A stretch of 64,000 nt of DNA from Amylostereum areolatum (taxonomy: Eukaryota; Basidiomycota; Agaricomycetes; Russulales; Stereaceae): NCBI GenBank assembly GCA_012932865.1, contig SAXG01000004.1, positions 1,178,001 through 1,242,000 on the forward strand. Reading direction: 5' to 3'. The notes beneath the pieces are model-generated. The model was not told the origin of the DNA. It worked only from the letters and a program-made list of their open reading frames with translations, and made no database searches. Shown here piece by piece: positions 47,063-58,468 of the stretch (positions within the stretch are counted from its first letter, which is position 1; the number at the start of each line of letters is the position of its first letter). The position numbers were made by a program, and so were the translations under genes.

Positions 47063-49040
47063 CTACGCGATCGTCTTCCGACATTTTTCATCGTGTCCAC
47101 CCGAACGCCAATCCCTTGAAATCTGATCAGCTTTGCCGTCGTGTCGCCAGTAAACATATGAACTCACCTCCTTCGACAAAGTACGTCACAATATCGTTTT
47201 GTTTTACACCCCGGACACACTACTTCTCTTATGTCAGTGTGTGTCTTCGTATGCCATTTGCACTCCTTCCACGCGCAGCGTTTCTGAAGGTCTGGGAAGC
47301 ATCGATCTTTCTCCTCCTCCTCGTCCAGCCCAAACGCCGCGCCGAATGCTCTCCATTCCTCGACTAACATCTCGAATTCAGGCGCAAGGGCTGCACGACC
47401 GCCGAGCTTCTTGTCATTGAGCTGCTCAAGGGTGGGATACCATTCTTGGCGCACGGCCTTGCGTTGATTGATCAACACAAGGTTCTTGGTCCGTTGTACG
47501 GCGGCAGCACGGTAGAGGGAGAGTGAGTTCGTGAAGAGTTCTACGCAATATATATATCTTGTCAAGACTAGATATAACGATAGATCGAGAGACAACACGC
47601 ACCATGATATTTACAATTGTTCTCGACGCACAAGACTAATGCTCGTGCTAGGATCCAAACGACCACACTTTCCTCCTCGGTGTACAGATCGGTCGATACG
47701 ACCTCTCCAAAGCTCGTTTTTGTATACCTGTAAAGAGTCACTGTGAGCCATTTTACAGGGGATCCATCTTGATACTTACTGGAGCAGAGATATGCCTGCA
47801 AAGAAAATACTCGAGGTATACTGTAGAGATCCAAAGGTGTCCTGTCGAAGGAGGGCATCGTGAAGGCACTTTACAGCCTTCTTCGAGATGGAAGACGGCG
47901 ACCCTTTACAGGAATCCGAGGATGAAGATAGATAATCCAAGAGAAAAGACCCAAGGTCGCGAAGCATCACCTGAAGTGGTCCATCCAACATATGGTGGCT
48001 CTGCAGCGCCACCAATATTCGAGCTGCAACGCTCCCATCGTAAAAACGATGAATTGTTGCACTAGATTCATACACATCGAATGCGCCTACAGTCATGATT
48101 CCATCAAAGGGCCTTTTGGCTAGCTGGATGTAAGTTGCAGCGTATGTTAAAAATGTCTTAACTTGTGGATGGGTTTCAGGAGTAGCGTGCCAGCATAACA
48201 GAGCCACGAAGGGAATGTTTGTCTGTGAGACCATGGGTTGTCGGGCACTGAGATCGCCTTTAATGAGCTTTAACATCCATCAGTGAACCGAGAACTTACC
48301 TTTGCGCGAACAACGGAAAGAATTTTTTGAGAAGGTCAACGACCGAGCCCCTAAGACGTTCTCCACAACCAGGTAAACAATGTTCCTCCATGCCTCGGCC
48401 GAGCAGCAAACCACTAAGTCTTTCTCCATCTAGCAGACGTCCGTGGTCTTTGACCAGTACCTCAAAAAACCCGCGTGCATACCAGAGTAAGGCATTGGTG
48501 TCAGAGTACACGTCTATGCCCCGGAAGTCCAATCGTTGGTTATTCGAGGGCGCAAAAGCACCAACTATGCCGGAAAATCCCACGAGGACGACATCTATCC
48601 AGTCCTTCGAGCACGCTTGAGCAAAGTGGGGTGAGACGCTGAACTTGATGACATACCGGAAATTCTTGCATGAAATCGTGTGCAAACATCATCGTCCGGT
48701 ATACAAGAACCAAGTTTGACATCAGTAATGTGGCCCATAGGTCCAACGTGATAGATCTCCCATCGTACTCATCCACAGAGTCAGGCGCGCGGCTAAACAA
48801 CTCAGCTACGGCAGAACAGAGCGCGAAGAGCTCTGGGTCGATGCGCTGCCGCTTATGTCTCTGGTAAGACATTCTCAGCTGCCCAACGGCGTCCTCTGGA
48901 GAGTACCTTAGGGTCCTCTTGAATCTCTCAAGTTTATCGGTGTCGTAGGACCTTATGTCGATATTTGCGCGGAGATCTTCGTACCAGGAAGGGAGTGATG
49001 GGGACGTAGGCAAGCCGCGGTGAAGAAATCTGTCGGGCAT
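47063..49040 (-). CDS. MYND-type zinc finger protein, family copy 6
   Basis: Paralog of the gene at 3306 and closest to copy 7 just upstream. The start at 49040 gives MPDRFLHRGLPTSPSLPSWY, then SPEDAVGQLRMSYQRHKRQR, IDPELFALCSAVAELFSRAP and VYRTMMFAHDFMQEFPV (about 48650-48700). Helical exons cover about 48600-48310 (DVYSDTNALLWYARGFFEVL) and 48276-47790. The C-terminal exon has QRTKNLVLINQRKAVRQEW and the finger CAWKEC..H..CPGCKTKRYCDVLC (about 47180-47300). An intron (about 47105-47170) precedes DWRSGGHDEKC and TAG 47063-47065. The block around VEEWRAFGAAFGLDEEEEKD matches copy 7 almost exactly. Function unknown. Confidence 0.82.
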
Positions 49041-49454
49041 TTCTGGGATGGCAACTTGGGGGTCAGGAAATGTATTAAATATGGATGATCTCACTGTAGC
49101 ACCCACCCGAATATACAGGGCAGGACCGGGATATTTAGGATGCAGGCAACCTGAGTAGTACCTCCGAGCGACGCGTACTACAAGCAGGTTCAGCGCTAGT
49201 AAGCACAACGGCGCGCAAAGGGTGAGGGTGAAGGACAAGAAGCACCGAATGTGCCGGTACCGATATATAAAGCAGCAACAAAGCGCCAGGGGATTAGATG
49301 AGGCTGTGAACATCCGATATAAATCGCACAGCCTCGCAAACCGAACCGATACAAGACTGACCCGGTCAAGTTCCGAGAAGTGATGTACATACAAAGTTAC
49401 CTGTCGAACAATGCCGAAGTCCGAGTCGATGTTCTTACGCAACAACAGCGCCAG
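49041..49454. other. Intergenic between MYND copies 6 and 7
   Basis: About 410 bases with the copy 6 promoter and the copy 7 3' flank. ORF signals here are chance. No TATA octamer of the secreted-protein type is seen. Confidence 0.4.
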
Positions 49455-51408
49455 TCAATGAACCACAAAGGACACTGTGCGCTTCTTTCCAGGCAACCGA
49501 GTCTGTATTCGTCCCTGTTCTTGCGCCTTCAGCTTAGGACATTTGTCCTTGTGTCCGCCAGAATGCCAATCCCTAGAAACAGGTTTAGCATTGTGTTAAG
49601 TTATCACCTTCGCTATGAACCGGGAGGCGCTCACCTTCTACAGAGCAAATCGCAATATCGCCTTTCCTTACACTCCGGACACAGCGTTTCTCTCGTATCT
49701 GTGTGTGTCTTCGCATGCCATTGGCACTCCTTCCACGCGCACCGCTTCTCCAAATCGGGAAAGCACCGGTCTTGTTCTTTATCCTCGTCCAGTCCGAATG
49801 CCTCCCCGAACGCCCTCCACTCCTCGACAAGGGTCTCGAATTCGGGAGGAAGGGCGAGTCCCTTACGTTTCTTGTCGTGGAGGATCTTAAGCGTAGGATA
49901 CCACTCTTTCTGTACGGCCTTGCGTTGGTTTATGAATACGAGGTTCTTCGTTCGCTGCACGGCAGCGGCGCGATAAATGGACAGCAGATCCGTGAAAAGC
50001 TCTATGTCCGATGCATGAGCAGCGAGAGTAGTTCACCAGTGCTGGAAATGATAACGCACCGTGGCGTTCGCAGTTGTTCTCGACACATATAACTAAGGCA
50101 TGCGCCAGGATCCACGCGATCACGCCTTCTTCCTCCGTGAACGTTGACAGTGAAGTGGAACGGGGTTCAGCAAAAGCAGATTTTGTAGAGCTAAAGGAGA
50201 TGTTGGTCAGATCCTGCCAGGTTTACGACGGATGGGAAAAGACGTCATACCGGAGCAAAACGAGTACACTAGAAAATATGCTCCAATGATGTTCTGTATC
50301 TCCGTGGGCCAGTTGTCGCACAAGAGCGTCATATATATGGCACACCATCTCGATAGAGTCGGAGGAAGGCCAGTGACCATATGTCGGTTGTGAAAGCCGG
50401 TCTACGAGGAAAGAACCCAGGTCACGAAGCGCAACGTCGCGGGGCCAGCCCACTGCTTGTGGGTTCTTTACGACCGCCATGATTCGGGGTACCATGAAAC
50501 CGAGGGGTGAACGCGGTTCACGTCCTTGAGTAACAAGGGTTGAGACTCCTGCCAACCTAACATACGCTGAGACGTATTTGAGGGCTTTTCCAGCGAGAGG
50601 GTGATTCTCATCTGTAGCGCCCCAGCATAGAAGGGCTGTCATCGGAGCCCTAGTTTCCGGGTTCCGTGGGCTGGCGGGGGTTACTTATGAGTACCGCCAC
50701 GCAGTCGGCAGAAGACCTACCTGCCTTTGATCAAATAAAGGAAAGCAGTGTTCTAGAAAGGTCAAGGCCGTGGCTCTGATCCCCTCTCCACATCCAGGAA
50801 GATATTTCTCGGGTGTGCCTTTGCTGGCAAGTAAGTTGCTCCGAGTGTAGTAACCTTTATGACCTTTGAGGAGAGTTGTGCATAAGAATTGAGCAACCTC
50901 GAGTAAGCTGTGGATCATATCAGATGTGCCTACACCACGTTGTTCGAGGCGGACTATATGATCTGGGGAGAAGGCGTGGGCGATGGCTCACAGACCAGCA
51001 GTGACCTCGTCGATCCATCTGTAATCCACGTACAGGAAACTCCAGTAGCAGATTGTCGAATGAGATCATCTCTTTGTATACACCCAGTAAATCCTGCTTC
51101 AGGAGCTTCGCCCAGACGTCCACCGTGTCCAAAGCAGCGTCATATTCGTCGATCGCCTCGGGGTCGCCATGGAAGAGGTATTTTATGGTAGAGCATAATG
51201 CAAATAGTTCTAGATTGATACCTTCCTTCTTGCGACCGCGATATGACGCAGTGAGTCTGTCGATGACGTCCCTCGCGGAAAGCCTCAGCTCCATGTTGAA
51301 TTGTTCGATTTTTTCGACGTGATACAGGCGAACATCAATCATCTCGGTGCGCAAATCTTCCGACCATGGTGGTTCAGGATCTTCATGTTGCCAAACTTCA
51401 ACATTCAT
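49455..51408 (-). CDS. MYND-type zinc finger protein, family copy 7
   Basis: Tandem partner of copy 6. The start at 51408 gives MNVEVWQHEDPEPPWSEDLR, then RLSARDVIDRLTASYRGRKK, INLELFALCSTIKYLFHGD and VYKEMISFDNLLLEFPV (about 51010-51060). Helical exons run about 50918-50720 and 50642-50220. The C-terminal exon has QRTKNLVFINQRKAVQKEW, LVEEWRAFGEAFGLDEDKE and the finger CAWKEC..H..CPECKERRYCDLLC (about 49640-49750). An intron (about 49572-49636) precedes DWHSGGHKDKC. The tail is longer than in other copies (about 30 residues after the finger) and ends at TGA 49455-49457. The frame is continuous. It is divergent from RSA4, 345 bp away. Confidence 0.83.
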
Positions 51409-51753
51409 GCTCGCTGGTGCACTACCTGTAACTACCCGTTAGGTTACTTATTCACACTCGAGTTCAGAACTTGAATCAACTCCTGTAAACACGTACATAC
51501 CTAACACGGATGGGATTTTATTTACGCCTAGTCCAGCTTGTCAAAATTTGACCCTGAATAAGGACCCAATTCTACGTTGTGATACGACAGCGTTGCAATG
51601 AGTAGCGGCGGAAAAGAGGTGCTGTCGCCTCTCGAGGCCGGGACAGACCAGTGGCGCAGTGGCTGACATAAAAATCTCTTCTAAATAAGGAAATATATAC
51701 CAGATTTGGAATGAGCAGCATTCCGCCCGCATTTTTCGCGGAGTTGTACGCTC
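51409..51753. other. Divergent promoter region, MYND copy 7 / RSA4
   Basis: 345 bases between two divergent ATGs. An AT-rich patch (aaggaaatatatacc, about 51688-51702) lies about 55 bases before the RSA4 start and could serve as its TATA element. Confidence 0.45.
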
Positions 51754-53754
51754 ATGGCTACTCTTCTCCCACCTCCCAAAAGACAAAAGGTTTACCACGG
51801 CATTCCAGAACCAGAACCAGAGTCTCCAAAAGAATCTCCTCAGATCGTCGTTCAGTTTGTATCCGAAGAAGATGGCACCTCACTCGCCCCTGCCGTCAGC
51901 CTGCCGGCAAACGTTTCCAGGGAAGATCTTCAAGTACTTGTGAACAAGCTTACGGCCACAGTGCGTAGCTTTCGCCTCGTACTTTTCTACCAAACGACCA
52001 ATGCTTTCTCGTAGGAGGATCCCGTCCCGTTTCAGTTTCATATCGCTCTGCCTGGCAGCGAGACAAAACCTGGGGACGCGACCCGGGTCGTAATATCCAA
52101 ATCTATTGAGGTTGATGTTCTTGCGCATCCATCGCAAGCCTTTTCCTCCGAAGACATATTCGTTGTTCATTGTGCGCCCCAATCTGTGTTTCGTGTTCGT
52201 CCCGCGACACGGTGCTCGTCCACACTTTCTGGTAAATCTTCTCATTCCCTGTTTCCATGGAGCTGACCGTCTTCAGGCCATGCATCTCCAATCCTTTGTG
52301 CTTCATTTTCTCCCACTGGAAATCTTCTTGCCACCGGCTCTGGTGACACCAACGCACGATTGTGGGACCTCAATACGGAAACGCCTTCCCATACTCTGTC
52401 AGGACATAAGGGATGGGTGTTGTGCGTTGAGTGGGAAGCAATGGAGAGGAAATTGGCCACAGGGGGGCATGATGGCCACGTATGTCGTTTCACTTTACCT
52501 CACGTCTATACCTAACGTGACGTAGGTTCGAGTATGGGATCCGAAGACTGGCAAACCTATAGGCGACGCACTCAAGGGACATACGAAATGGATCACGTCG
52601 CTTACCTGGGAGCCAATCCATTTGTGCGTCAAGCGCTAGGTCTGTTCTCGCGTGCAGAATCTTACGATACTTGGACAGAAATGCGTCCTCTCCTCGTCTG
52701 GCGTCCTCATCGAAAGATGGTACCGTTCGCGTATGGTCATTGTCTACCCGAAGAGTTGACTATACTCTGGGAGGGCACACTGCCAGCGTGAACGTCGTGC
52801 GTTGGGGTGGCGGCGGACTGCACGGCAAAGGGGTCCTCTACACAGCGTCTTCGGACCGTACCGTTCGCGTCTGGGACTCAAATGGGGTGTGTATAGCCCG
52901 CGTTAAAATCACTCCCCCATTTTGATCCTTCCTTTAGGGTCGACTTCTGCACACACTCAAGGATCACGCCCACTGGGTCACGACGCTTGCCCTCAACACG
53001 GATTTCGTTCTCCGTACTGGACCCTTTGACCACACTGGCAAGCGTGCGTCTACAGAGGAGGAAGGTATGGCGTTCTATCATCATGTTCAAACGTCCGTAC
53101 TCAGGCTTCCATCCAGCACAAGCCGCCGCGCTTACTCGTTATAATGACCTAGTCTCAAACACACCGGAGCTTCTCATATCGGGATCGGATGATCACACCC
53201 TCTTTTTGTGGTCTCTTTTCCCTTCGCGTACAGGCGGTACGGTGTCATCGGACGAAGCAGCGGCAAACGGTGGCAAGCTCAAACCTCTCGCCCGGCTGAC
53301 GGGTCACCAACGACAAGTCTCTCACGTCGCTTTCAGTCCTGATGGCCGGTGGGCTGCCAGCGCTGCCTTCGACAACAGCGTGCGGGTTTGGGAAGGCCGC
53401 ACGGGTAAATTTGTCGCCACCCTACGCGGACATATTGGTGCGGTGTATCGTCTGACTTGGTCGGCGGACTCGCGGCTCCTTGTGAGCGCAAGCAAAGATA
53501 CGACTCTTAAGGTGCTATCTGAATTTCTTGTGGACACATTTATCAGGCGCTGACGGCCTGACAGATCTGGGACCTCAAGACGTATAAAATAAAGACCGAC
53601 CTTCCAGGCCACACGGACGAAGTGTATTGCGTTGATTTTGTGGCGGATAAAATTGTGAGCGGAGGACGGGACAAAACGGTGAAAATGTATGTGAACGCTA
53701 CCCTGTGTGATCTCGGTGTCTTGACTGACAACCTTGGGCAGATGGAAGAATTAG
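51754..53754 (+). CDS. RSA4: Ribosome assembly WD40 protein Rsa4 / Notchless (NLE1)
   Basis: Nucleolar 60S biogenesis factor, removed by the Rea1/Midasin ATPase. The start at 51754 (MATLLPPPKRQKVYHGIPEP) leads into the ubiquitin-like NLE domain (QIVVQFVSEEDGTSLAPAVS, EDLQVLVNKLTAT, then DPVPFQFHIAL). WD repeats follow: ATGSGDTNARLWDLNTETPS, WVLCVEWEAMERKLATGGHD, LKGHTKWITSLTWEP, LASSSKDGTVRVWSLSTRR, LYTASSDRTVRVWDSNG, LLISGSDDHTLFLWSLFPS, AASAAFDNSVRVWEGRTGK, LLVSASKDTTLK and VSGGRDKTVK. A final short exon gives IWKN and TAG 53752-53754. The domain order is that of Rsa4/NLE1 and the frame is intact after splicing about nine introns. Divergent from MYND copy 7. Confidence 0.93.
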
Positions 53755-54860
53755 CTGTTACGTTCACTAAACCTGCGTAGCACCACACAAAAGTATCATA
53801 ACCATTGACGTTTAATGACATTCCTGCGTCTGCATTCCGCATTATTCGGTCAATGGAGCTGGGAAGATGCAATGCTCTCCACCTGACAGCCTCCAATTTG
53901 CGATCTTGCTACAGGTGCCTCTGGGGCGCTTTCGCATCAACGACGTGCAGCAAGAATGCAATATTGCGCGGGTTCGAGTCGCCGAAGTGAGAGTCCGGGC
54001 TTTCGGTGTTATCGATTGAGTGGTAAGAAGTCCTTCTTCTCCGTCGCCACAAAATGTCGACCCATACTTTGCTGGTCTAATCTATCAGAGTATATGTATC
54101 AAGGTTTCAAACGCCCGTTTTTGCTTGTGGGTGGCCTCGACTGTCGCCGGCTTGAAATTACCAACCGGTCCAGCATTGAATGACTCAGGCTATCCAGTCT
54201 GCCCGCCCATTCTATACGTCAAGACGTGAGAGTATAATGTGCGATGTCGTTCTAAAGCTCAAGGCACCAACGGGCGGGTACGTACTCCCTACGCCCACAT
54301 CGCCGGCGCATCACCTCTCACATCCTCATCTTTTGTACCCAGGACTCTTTTGTACTTCCGAGGCAATCGAATGTCCCGCTCTCAAATATATACCCTAACT
54401 CAAGCTCGTCGAGCGACGGTTTAATGCAGGGCAGCATCAAAGTCGTCAGCTTGTGATGATACGCGGGCGACGGGGAGTCACACCCTGGTGAGGGCTGTGT
54501 CTGGACATTTAAAATATCCCGTGAAGAGTCGTCTTTGATGTACCAGGTTGATCGCCACACGCATCGGGTTTTGTGGTACTAAGAGCGCTCTCGCCTGGCT
54601 CCGGCTCGTCGGTTTCACCTCCCCAACGGAAGTTACTCGTCCACGTATAGCCCATTCTTACTATCCGTACTGACGGAACGTTATTTTGGTATTGTTCCAA
54701 CATATGGACCACCCAACCTGTCAGGACCTGGGTCACCCTACGGGCGACATCGTACGTGCCGTAGCGCGCCTCGGTTTTGGAAGGTATAAAGGTCAGTACT
54801 AATCGTCGTTCATACTCATCGACCCATCGACTCACGACTTCGTCTACATAGCCTTGCACC
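53755..54860. other. Intergenic, left arm of duplicated tract
   Basis: About 1.1 kb upstream of secreted protein copy 2. From about 53790 it is homologous to 56730-57527. No independent gene is seen. A tRNA-like T-loop string at about 53970 does not fold. Confidence 0.55.
54785..54792 (+). promoter_or_regulatory. TATA box TATAAAGG, secreted protein copy 2
   Basis: TATAAAGG followed by TCAGTAC, 76 bases upstream of ATG 54861. The equivalent at 57449 keeps TCAGCAC after it. Confidence 0.75.
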
Positions 54861-55803
54861 ATGTACTCTTCTCGATTCTTGACTACCTTCGCCGCTTTCG
54901 CTGTTATGCTCGCCAGTGTCAAGGCAGAGACGCACACAGTCACCTTCAACAACAGGTAGGAGCGTGTCGACTTTTGCTGCGACTAAAAAGGCTGACGATC
55001 ATGTAGGTGTGGTTATGGTACTGTAGGTTTTCTCTTCGAAACCTTCCTTAGCCGACGGAAATGAATCGTGTCATGTTGTTTCAGCCCACGCTCAAGGCCA
55101 ATGGTCAAACTTTGTCCACAGGTGGCCCTTACACGAAAAACGGACCTCTTGTCGCTGCTATCGCGTACGTTGACTCGTTCTGTATGGTATCGAGGACCTG
55201 TTGCTAACGCTTGGATCTAGTTATCTCCAGACCGGTGAGCGTGCTTTTGGCCAGTCCCTCTGTGTCGTGACACCCTTGCTATGACTAGGTGGATGCGGCG
55301 ATAATGGAGAGAACTGTCTCATTGTGGAAACCACGCTCCAGAACCCTACCACTCCTGGGAGCGGATCCAGCACGGACTTGTCCTTGATTCCTCCGTGAGT
55401 GGCGCTTTCCCTTCCGGGAATACGGTATGTGCTAACCAGGATCTTTTGTCAATTTAGCCACGCGTTCCAAGTCACCAGTGGGTTTGGGTGCGCCACACTT
55501 CTCATATTCTCACCAACCGTACTAAACGGATGTACATTCCAGCTATTACAACGGCTGCGATGGTGCCGGCGCAGACTGTAAGTCGTCTGGTGGACTATAC
55601 TATCTTCGTAGTGGTCTTGGTACTCACGAGACGGCGTAGGCACGGGTCCAAACTGTCCTACGGCCTTCATAACCTCTACAGACACTCATGTCCAAGTAGC
55701 CTGCCAGACTGACAATGTGCGTATGGCCATAGCCTGCCGCGTATAGATGCTTGCTTACAAGGTGGCCCTCTAGGTAAACCTTGTTATTACTTTCTGCGAT
55801 TGA
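54861..55803 (+). CDS. Small secreted cysteine-rich protein, copy 2
   Basis: Extracellular protein of about 160 residues. The start at 54861 gives a signal peptide MYSSRFLTTFAAFAVMLASV with cleavage after KA, then ETHTVTFNNR. Short exons follow: CGYGT (about 55008-55023), PTLKANGQTLSTGGPYTKNG with AIA (55082-55165), YLQTG, CGDNGENCLIVETTLQNP and STDLSLIPP (to 55397), HAFQVTSGFG (about 55459), YYNGCDGAGADC (55543-55578), a CPTAFI exon with HVQVACQTDN, and finally VNLVITFCD with TGA 55801-55803. Eight conserved cysteines could form four disulfides. It forms a direct duplicate pair with copy 3. Function unknown; extracellular matrix, surface or interaction roles are possible but unproven. Confidence 0.85.
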
Positions 55804-56321
55804 AGACGGCGAAACTTTATGCTTCAGGCCTCAGGCCTCAGGGGCTGAGAAGGGGTTGCGGTTGGTTCTTTTGCATGTAGGACTGCTAATGACCGTCAAT
55901 AGACACGTGGGAATTTGATTTACGAGGCTGTTTTTCAGCTCAGGTGGTTCGAGAACTAAGAGATGCAGTTTGACAAGCCGTCGATATCAGACATGTTCTA
56001 GGTCTAGGAGCAAGTCCCTTATCAATAACCAGCCGATCGCTTCGTATTACTGACTGCTAGATTGTAGCGTTTCCTGAATCTCTCGCCATCTGGATGAGTA
56101 GTGGGTGGTTGAACACTGCAATCGACCCTCACTGTCTCACGACGGTGCTATCGCGGGTAGCTTGGAGACGACCTGTCCCTTGAAGCTTTGGTCGTCACTC
56201 CTTAACATGCATCATCATCGTAAGGGCCGTAAAATTGGCTCGTGCGCAGGAATGGGTATAAGAGTATCCTTGTTGACGATCTCTGCTGCCACTCGCAGTT
56301 TACTGCTTGCCTGTGCGCATC

Positions 56322-56712
56322 ATACACCGGGGCTATTCTTCTGGCGCTTGTAAACGACGGCACACCGTAAAAATTGGGTACTTCCGTCTTCCATGCGAAA
56401 ATTGGCGTGCCAACCCCACAGGCTATACGACCTTCCATGTGCCGGTACAGCTCCAAGCATGTAAGAGCGGGTGTCTCCAGGATCTGTAGCAATATCACCC
56501 GAAACACTTATGCAGCGCCGCATTCTACGAACTTGCACACGTGACTGCACCATGGACTCCTTCCCCGCTGACGGTCGTCAAGCATGGATCTGTGTATAGT
56601 TGCCGGTACACCGCATACCGTTATTCAATGGGCAGTGCGGGCTTGATGTACTCCCCAAACACAACTGGTACGCAGACGCCCGAACGGTATGCCTATGCTA
56701 AAAGGTAGGGAG
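56322..56712 (+). repeat. Orphan copy of the secreted-protein copy 4 promoter block
   Basis: Direct repeat of about 59395-59812: shared ctgtagcaatat, cccgaaacactta, gccgcattctacgaact, gactccttccccgctgacgg and ctaaaaggta. Similarity stops at the TATA box: copy 4 continues ggtataaattc, this copy reads ggtagggagc. No secreted-protein exon follows it directly. Confidence 0.75.
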
Positions 56713-57448
56713 CATAACCCATCCGATGATTGGCGTAACGGTATAATGATAGTCCATTCGTCTGCGGAGTCCCGCGTTATTCGGCCGGTGGACGACGTAA
56801 TGGTCTGCATCTAAAGTGACAGCGGCCAATTTACGGCCCTGCTATCGGTGTCACTGGGGTGCCTCATAAACGACCTGCAGCAAGAATGCGCGGGCTCGAT
56901 TCGCCGAGGTAAGTTGGAGGTTTTCCGTGTTATTACGTGGTAAGAAGTCCTTCCCCGGCGCCACAAAACCCATGCTTTGCAGAACAGAGTATCTGTATGG
57001 GATCAAGGTTTCAAGCGTTTCTTTGCTCGCGGGCGCATGGAGTCTTTATATGAAGGTCACAAGCGACGCATCTATCGTTTTCGGATCAAACTTGTCAACT
57101 TGTGACGGTGCATGGGTGACGGGTGGAGAGAGCCTGGTGAGGGCTGTGTTTTATGTATTCAAGTCTCCCGTGAAGGGCCGTCTTTTACCAGGTTTATCCT
57201 CGCACCTCCGCTAGATCTCGAGTGTCGTGGGCCTATGTAAGAGCGCTCTCGCCTGGTCCCGGTTCGTCGGTCCTCATGCTTTTGCATTTCCCCCTGTCTG
57301 GCAGGGGTTTCTCGTCCGCTTACAGCCCATTTGTGTCGACGCAGACTATTTTGGTCTTGTCTGGATATTTGGACTGCTTGAATCGTCCGCGTCAAGATTT
57401 AGGTTGGGCTACATCGTACGTACCGTAGCGCGCCTTGGCTTTGGGAGA

Positions 57449-57456
57449 TATAAAGG
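57449..57456 (+). promoter_or_regulatory. TATA box TATAAAGG, secreted protein copy 3
   Basis: TATAAAGG, 79 bases upstream of ATG 57528, followed by tcagcac as in copy 2. Confidence 0.75.
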
Positions 57457-57527
57457 TCAGCACTAATCTTCGTTTATACTCATCGACCCGTCGACTCACA
57501 GCTTCGTCTACTACATAGCCTTGCACC

Positions 57528-58468
57528 ATGTACTCTTCTCGGTTCTTGACTACCCTCGCCGCTTTCGCTGTCATGCTCGCCATTGTCAAGGCGGAGACGC
57601 ACACAATCACCTTCAACAACAGGTAGGAGCGCTGTGTCGACTTGTGCTGCGACTAGAAAGGCTGATGATCGTGGAGGTGTGGTTATGGTACTGTAGGTTT
57701 TCTCCTCGAAGCTTTTTCTAGTAGCCGACGGAAATGAACTGAATAATGTTGTTTCAGCCCACGCTCAAGGCCAATGGTCAAACTTTGTCCACAGGTGGCG
57801 CTTACACAATCAACGGCCCTCTCATTGCAGCTATCGCGTTCGCTGTCTCGTTGTTTATGATACCTGGCACTTGCTGCTAACGCTTGGATCTAGTTATCTC
57901 CAGACCGGTGCGCGTGCTTTTCGGCTACATCTCGCTCTGTGTAACAGCCTCACAAATGATCAGGTGATTGCGGCGATAATGGAGAGAACTGTCTCATTGT
58001 GGAAATTACGCTCCAGAACCCTACCACTCCCGGTGAGGGCTCTAGCACGGACTTGTCCTTGATTCCTCCGTAAGTGGCGCTTTCCCTTCCGGGAACACAA
58101 TATGAGCTGACCAGAATCTCCCATCACCTTAGCCACACATTTTCAGTCCCCACTGGGTTTGCGTACGCTACACTTCTTATGTCGTCACCATACATCACTA
58201 AACGAATGCACATTCCAGCTATTACAACGGCTGCGATGGTGTCCAAGAGGATTGTAAGCTGTCTAGTGAGCTATAATCTTTTTGATACTGACGGGACGGC
58301 GCAGGTACGGATCCAGTCTGTCCTACCGCCTATCACAACCTGGAAGACTCCTCCGTCGGAGTAGTCTGCCAGGCTGATAATGTGTGTACGACCATAGACT
58401 GCCGCGTGTACGTGCCTGCTTACAAGGTGGTCTTCCAGGGAAACATTGTTATCACGTTCTGCGAGTGA
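57528..58468 (+). CDS. Small secreted cysteine-rich protein, copy 3
   Basis: Duplicate of copy 2 with the same exon plan. Signal peptide MYSSRFLTTLAAFAVMLAIV then KAETHTITFNNR. Next exons: CGYGT, PTLKANGQTLSTGGAYTING, YLQTG, CGDNGENCLIVEITLQNP and STDLSLIPP (to about 58070), HTFSVPTGFAY (about 58136), YYNGCDGVQEDC (about 58220-58254), a CPTAYH exon with VGVVCQADN, and a last exon GNIVITFCE with TGA 58466-58468. All eight cysteines are kept. Differences from copy 2 concentrate in the second half (VQEDC for AGADC, and a changed loop between YNGC and the CQ(A/T)DN motif), so the pair has diverged at the protein level. Donor and acceptor sites still look usable. Confidence 0.8.

Larger units (their letters stand above)
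53790..55803 (+). repeat. Direct duplication, left copy
   Basis: Matches 56730-58468 in the same orientation, including upstream sequence (shared gcagcaagaatg, gtggtaagaagtccttc, atcaaggtttcaa, aagagcgctctcgcctgg) and the whole gene of secreted protein copy 2. Divergence is substantial, with many small indels in noncoding parts, so the event is not recent. Confidence 0.8.
55804..57527. other. Intergenic with an orphan promoter block and duplicate right arm
   Basis: About 1.7 kb. At 55826-55850 is a short tandem of caggcct. At 56322-56712 is a copy of the promoter of secreted protein copy 4, without a gene. From about 56730 comes the right arm of the duplication shared with 53790-54860. No independent gene is supported. 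Confidence 0.55.
56730..58468 (+). repeat. Direct duplication, right copy
   Basis: Partner of 53790-55803, including the whole gene of secreted protein copy 3. The noncoding part is shorter than in the left copy. Confidence 0.8.

Noticed and set aside
53955..53990. tRNA-like T-arm string (gggttcgagtc)
   Set aside because: The flanking bases do not pair into a 5-bp T stem, no acceptor stem or anticodon arm can be drawn, and the copy near 56890 is changed at the key bases.
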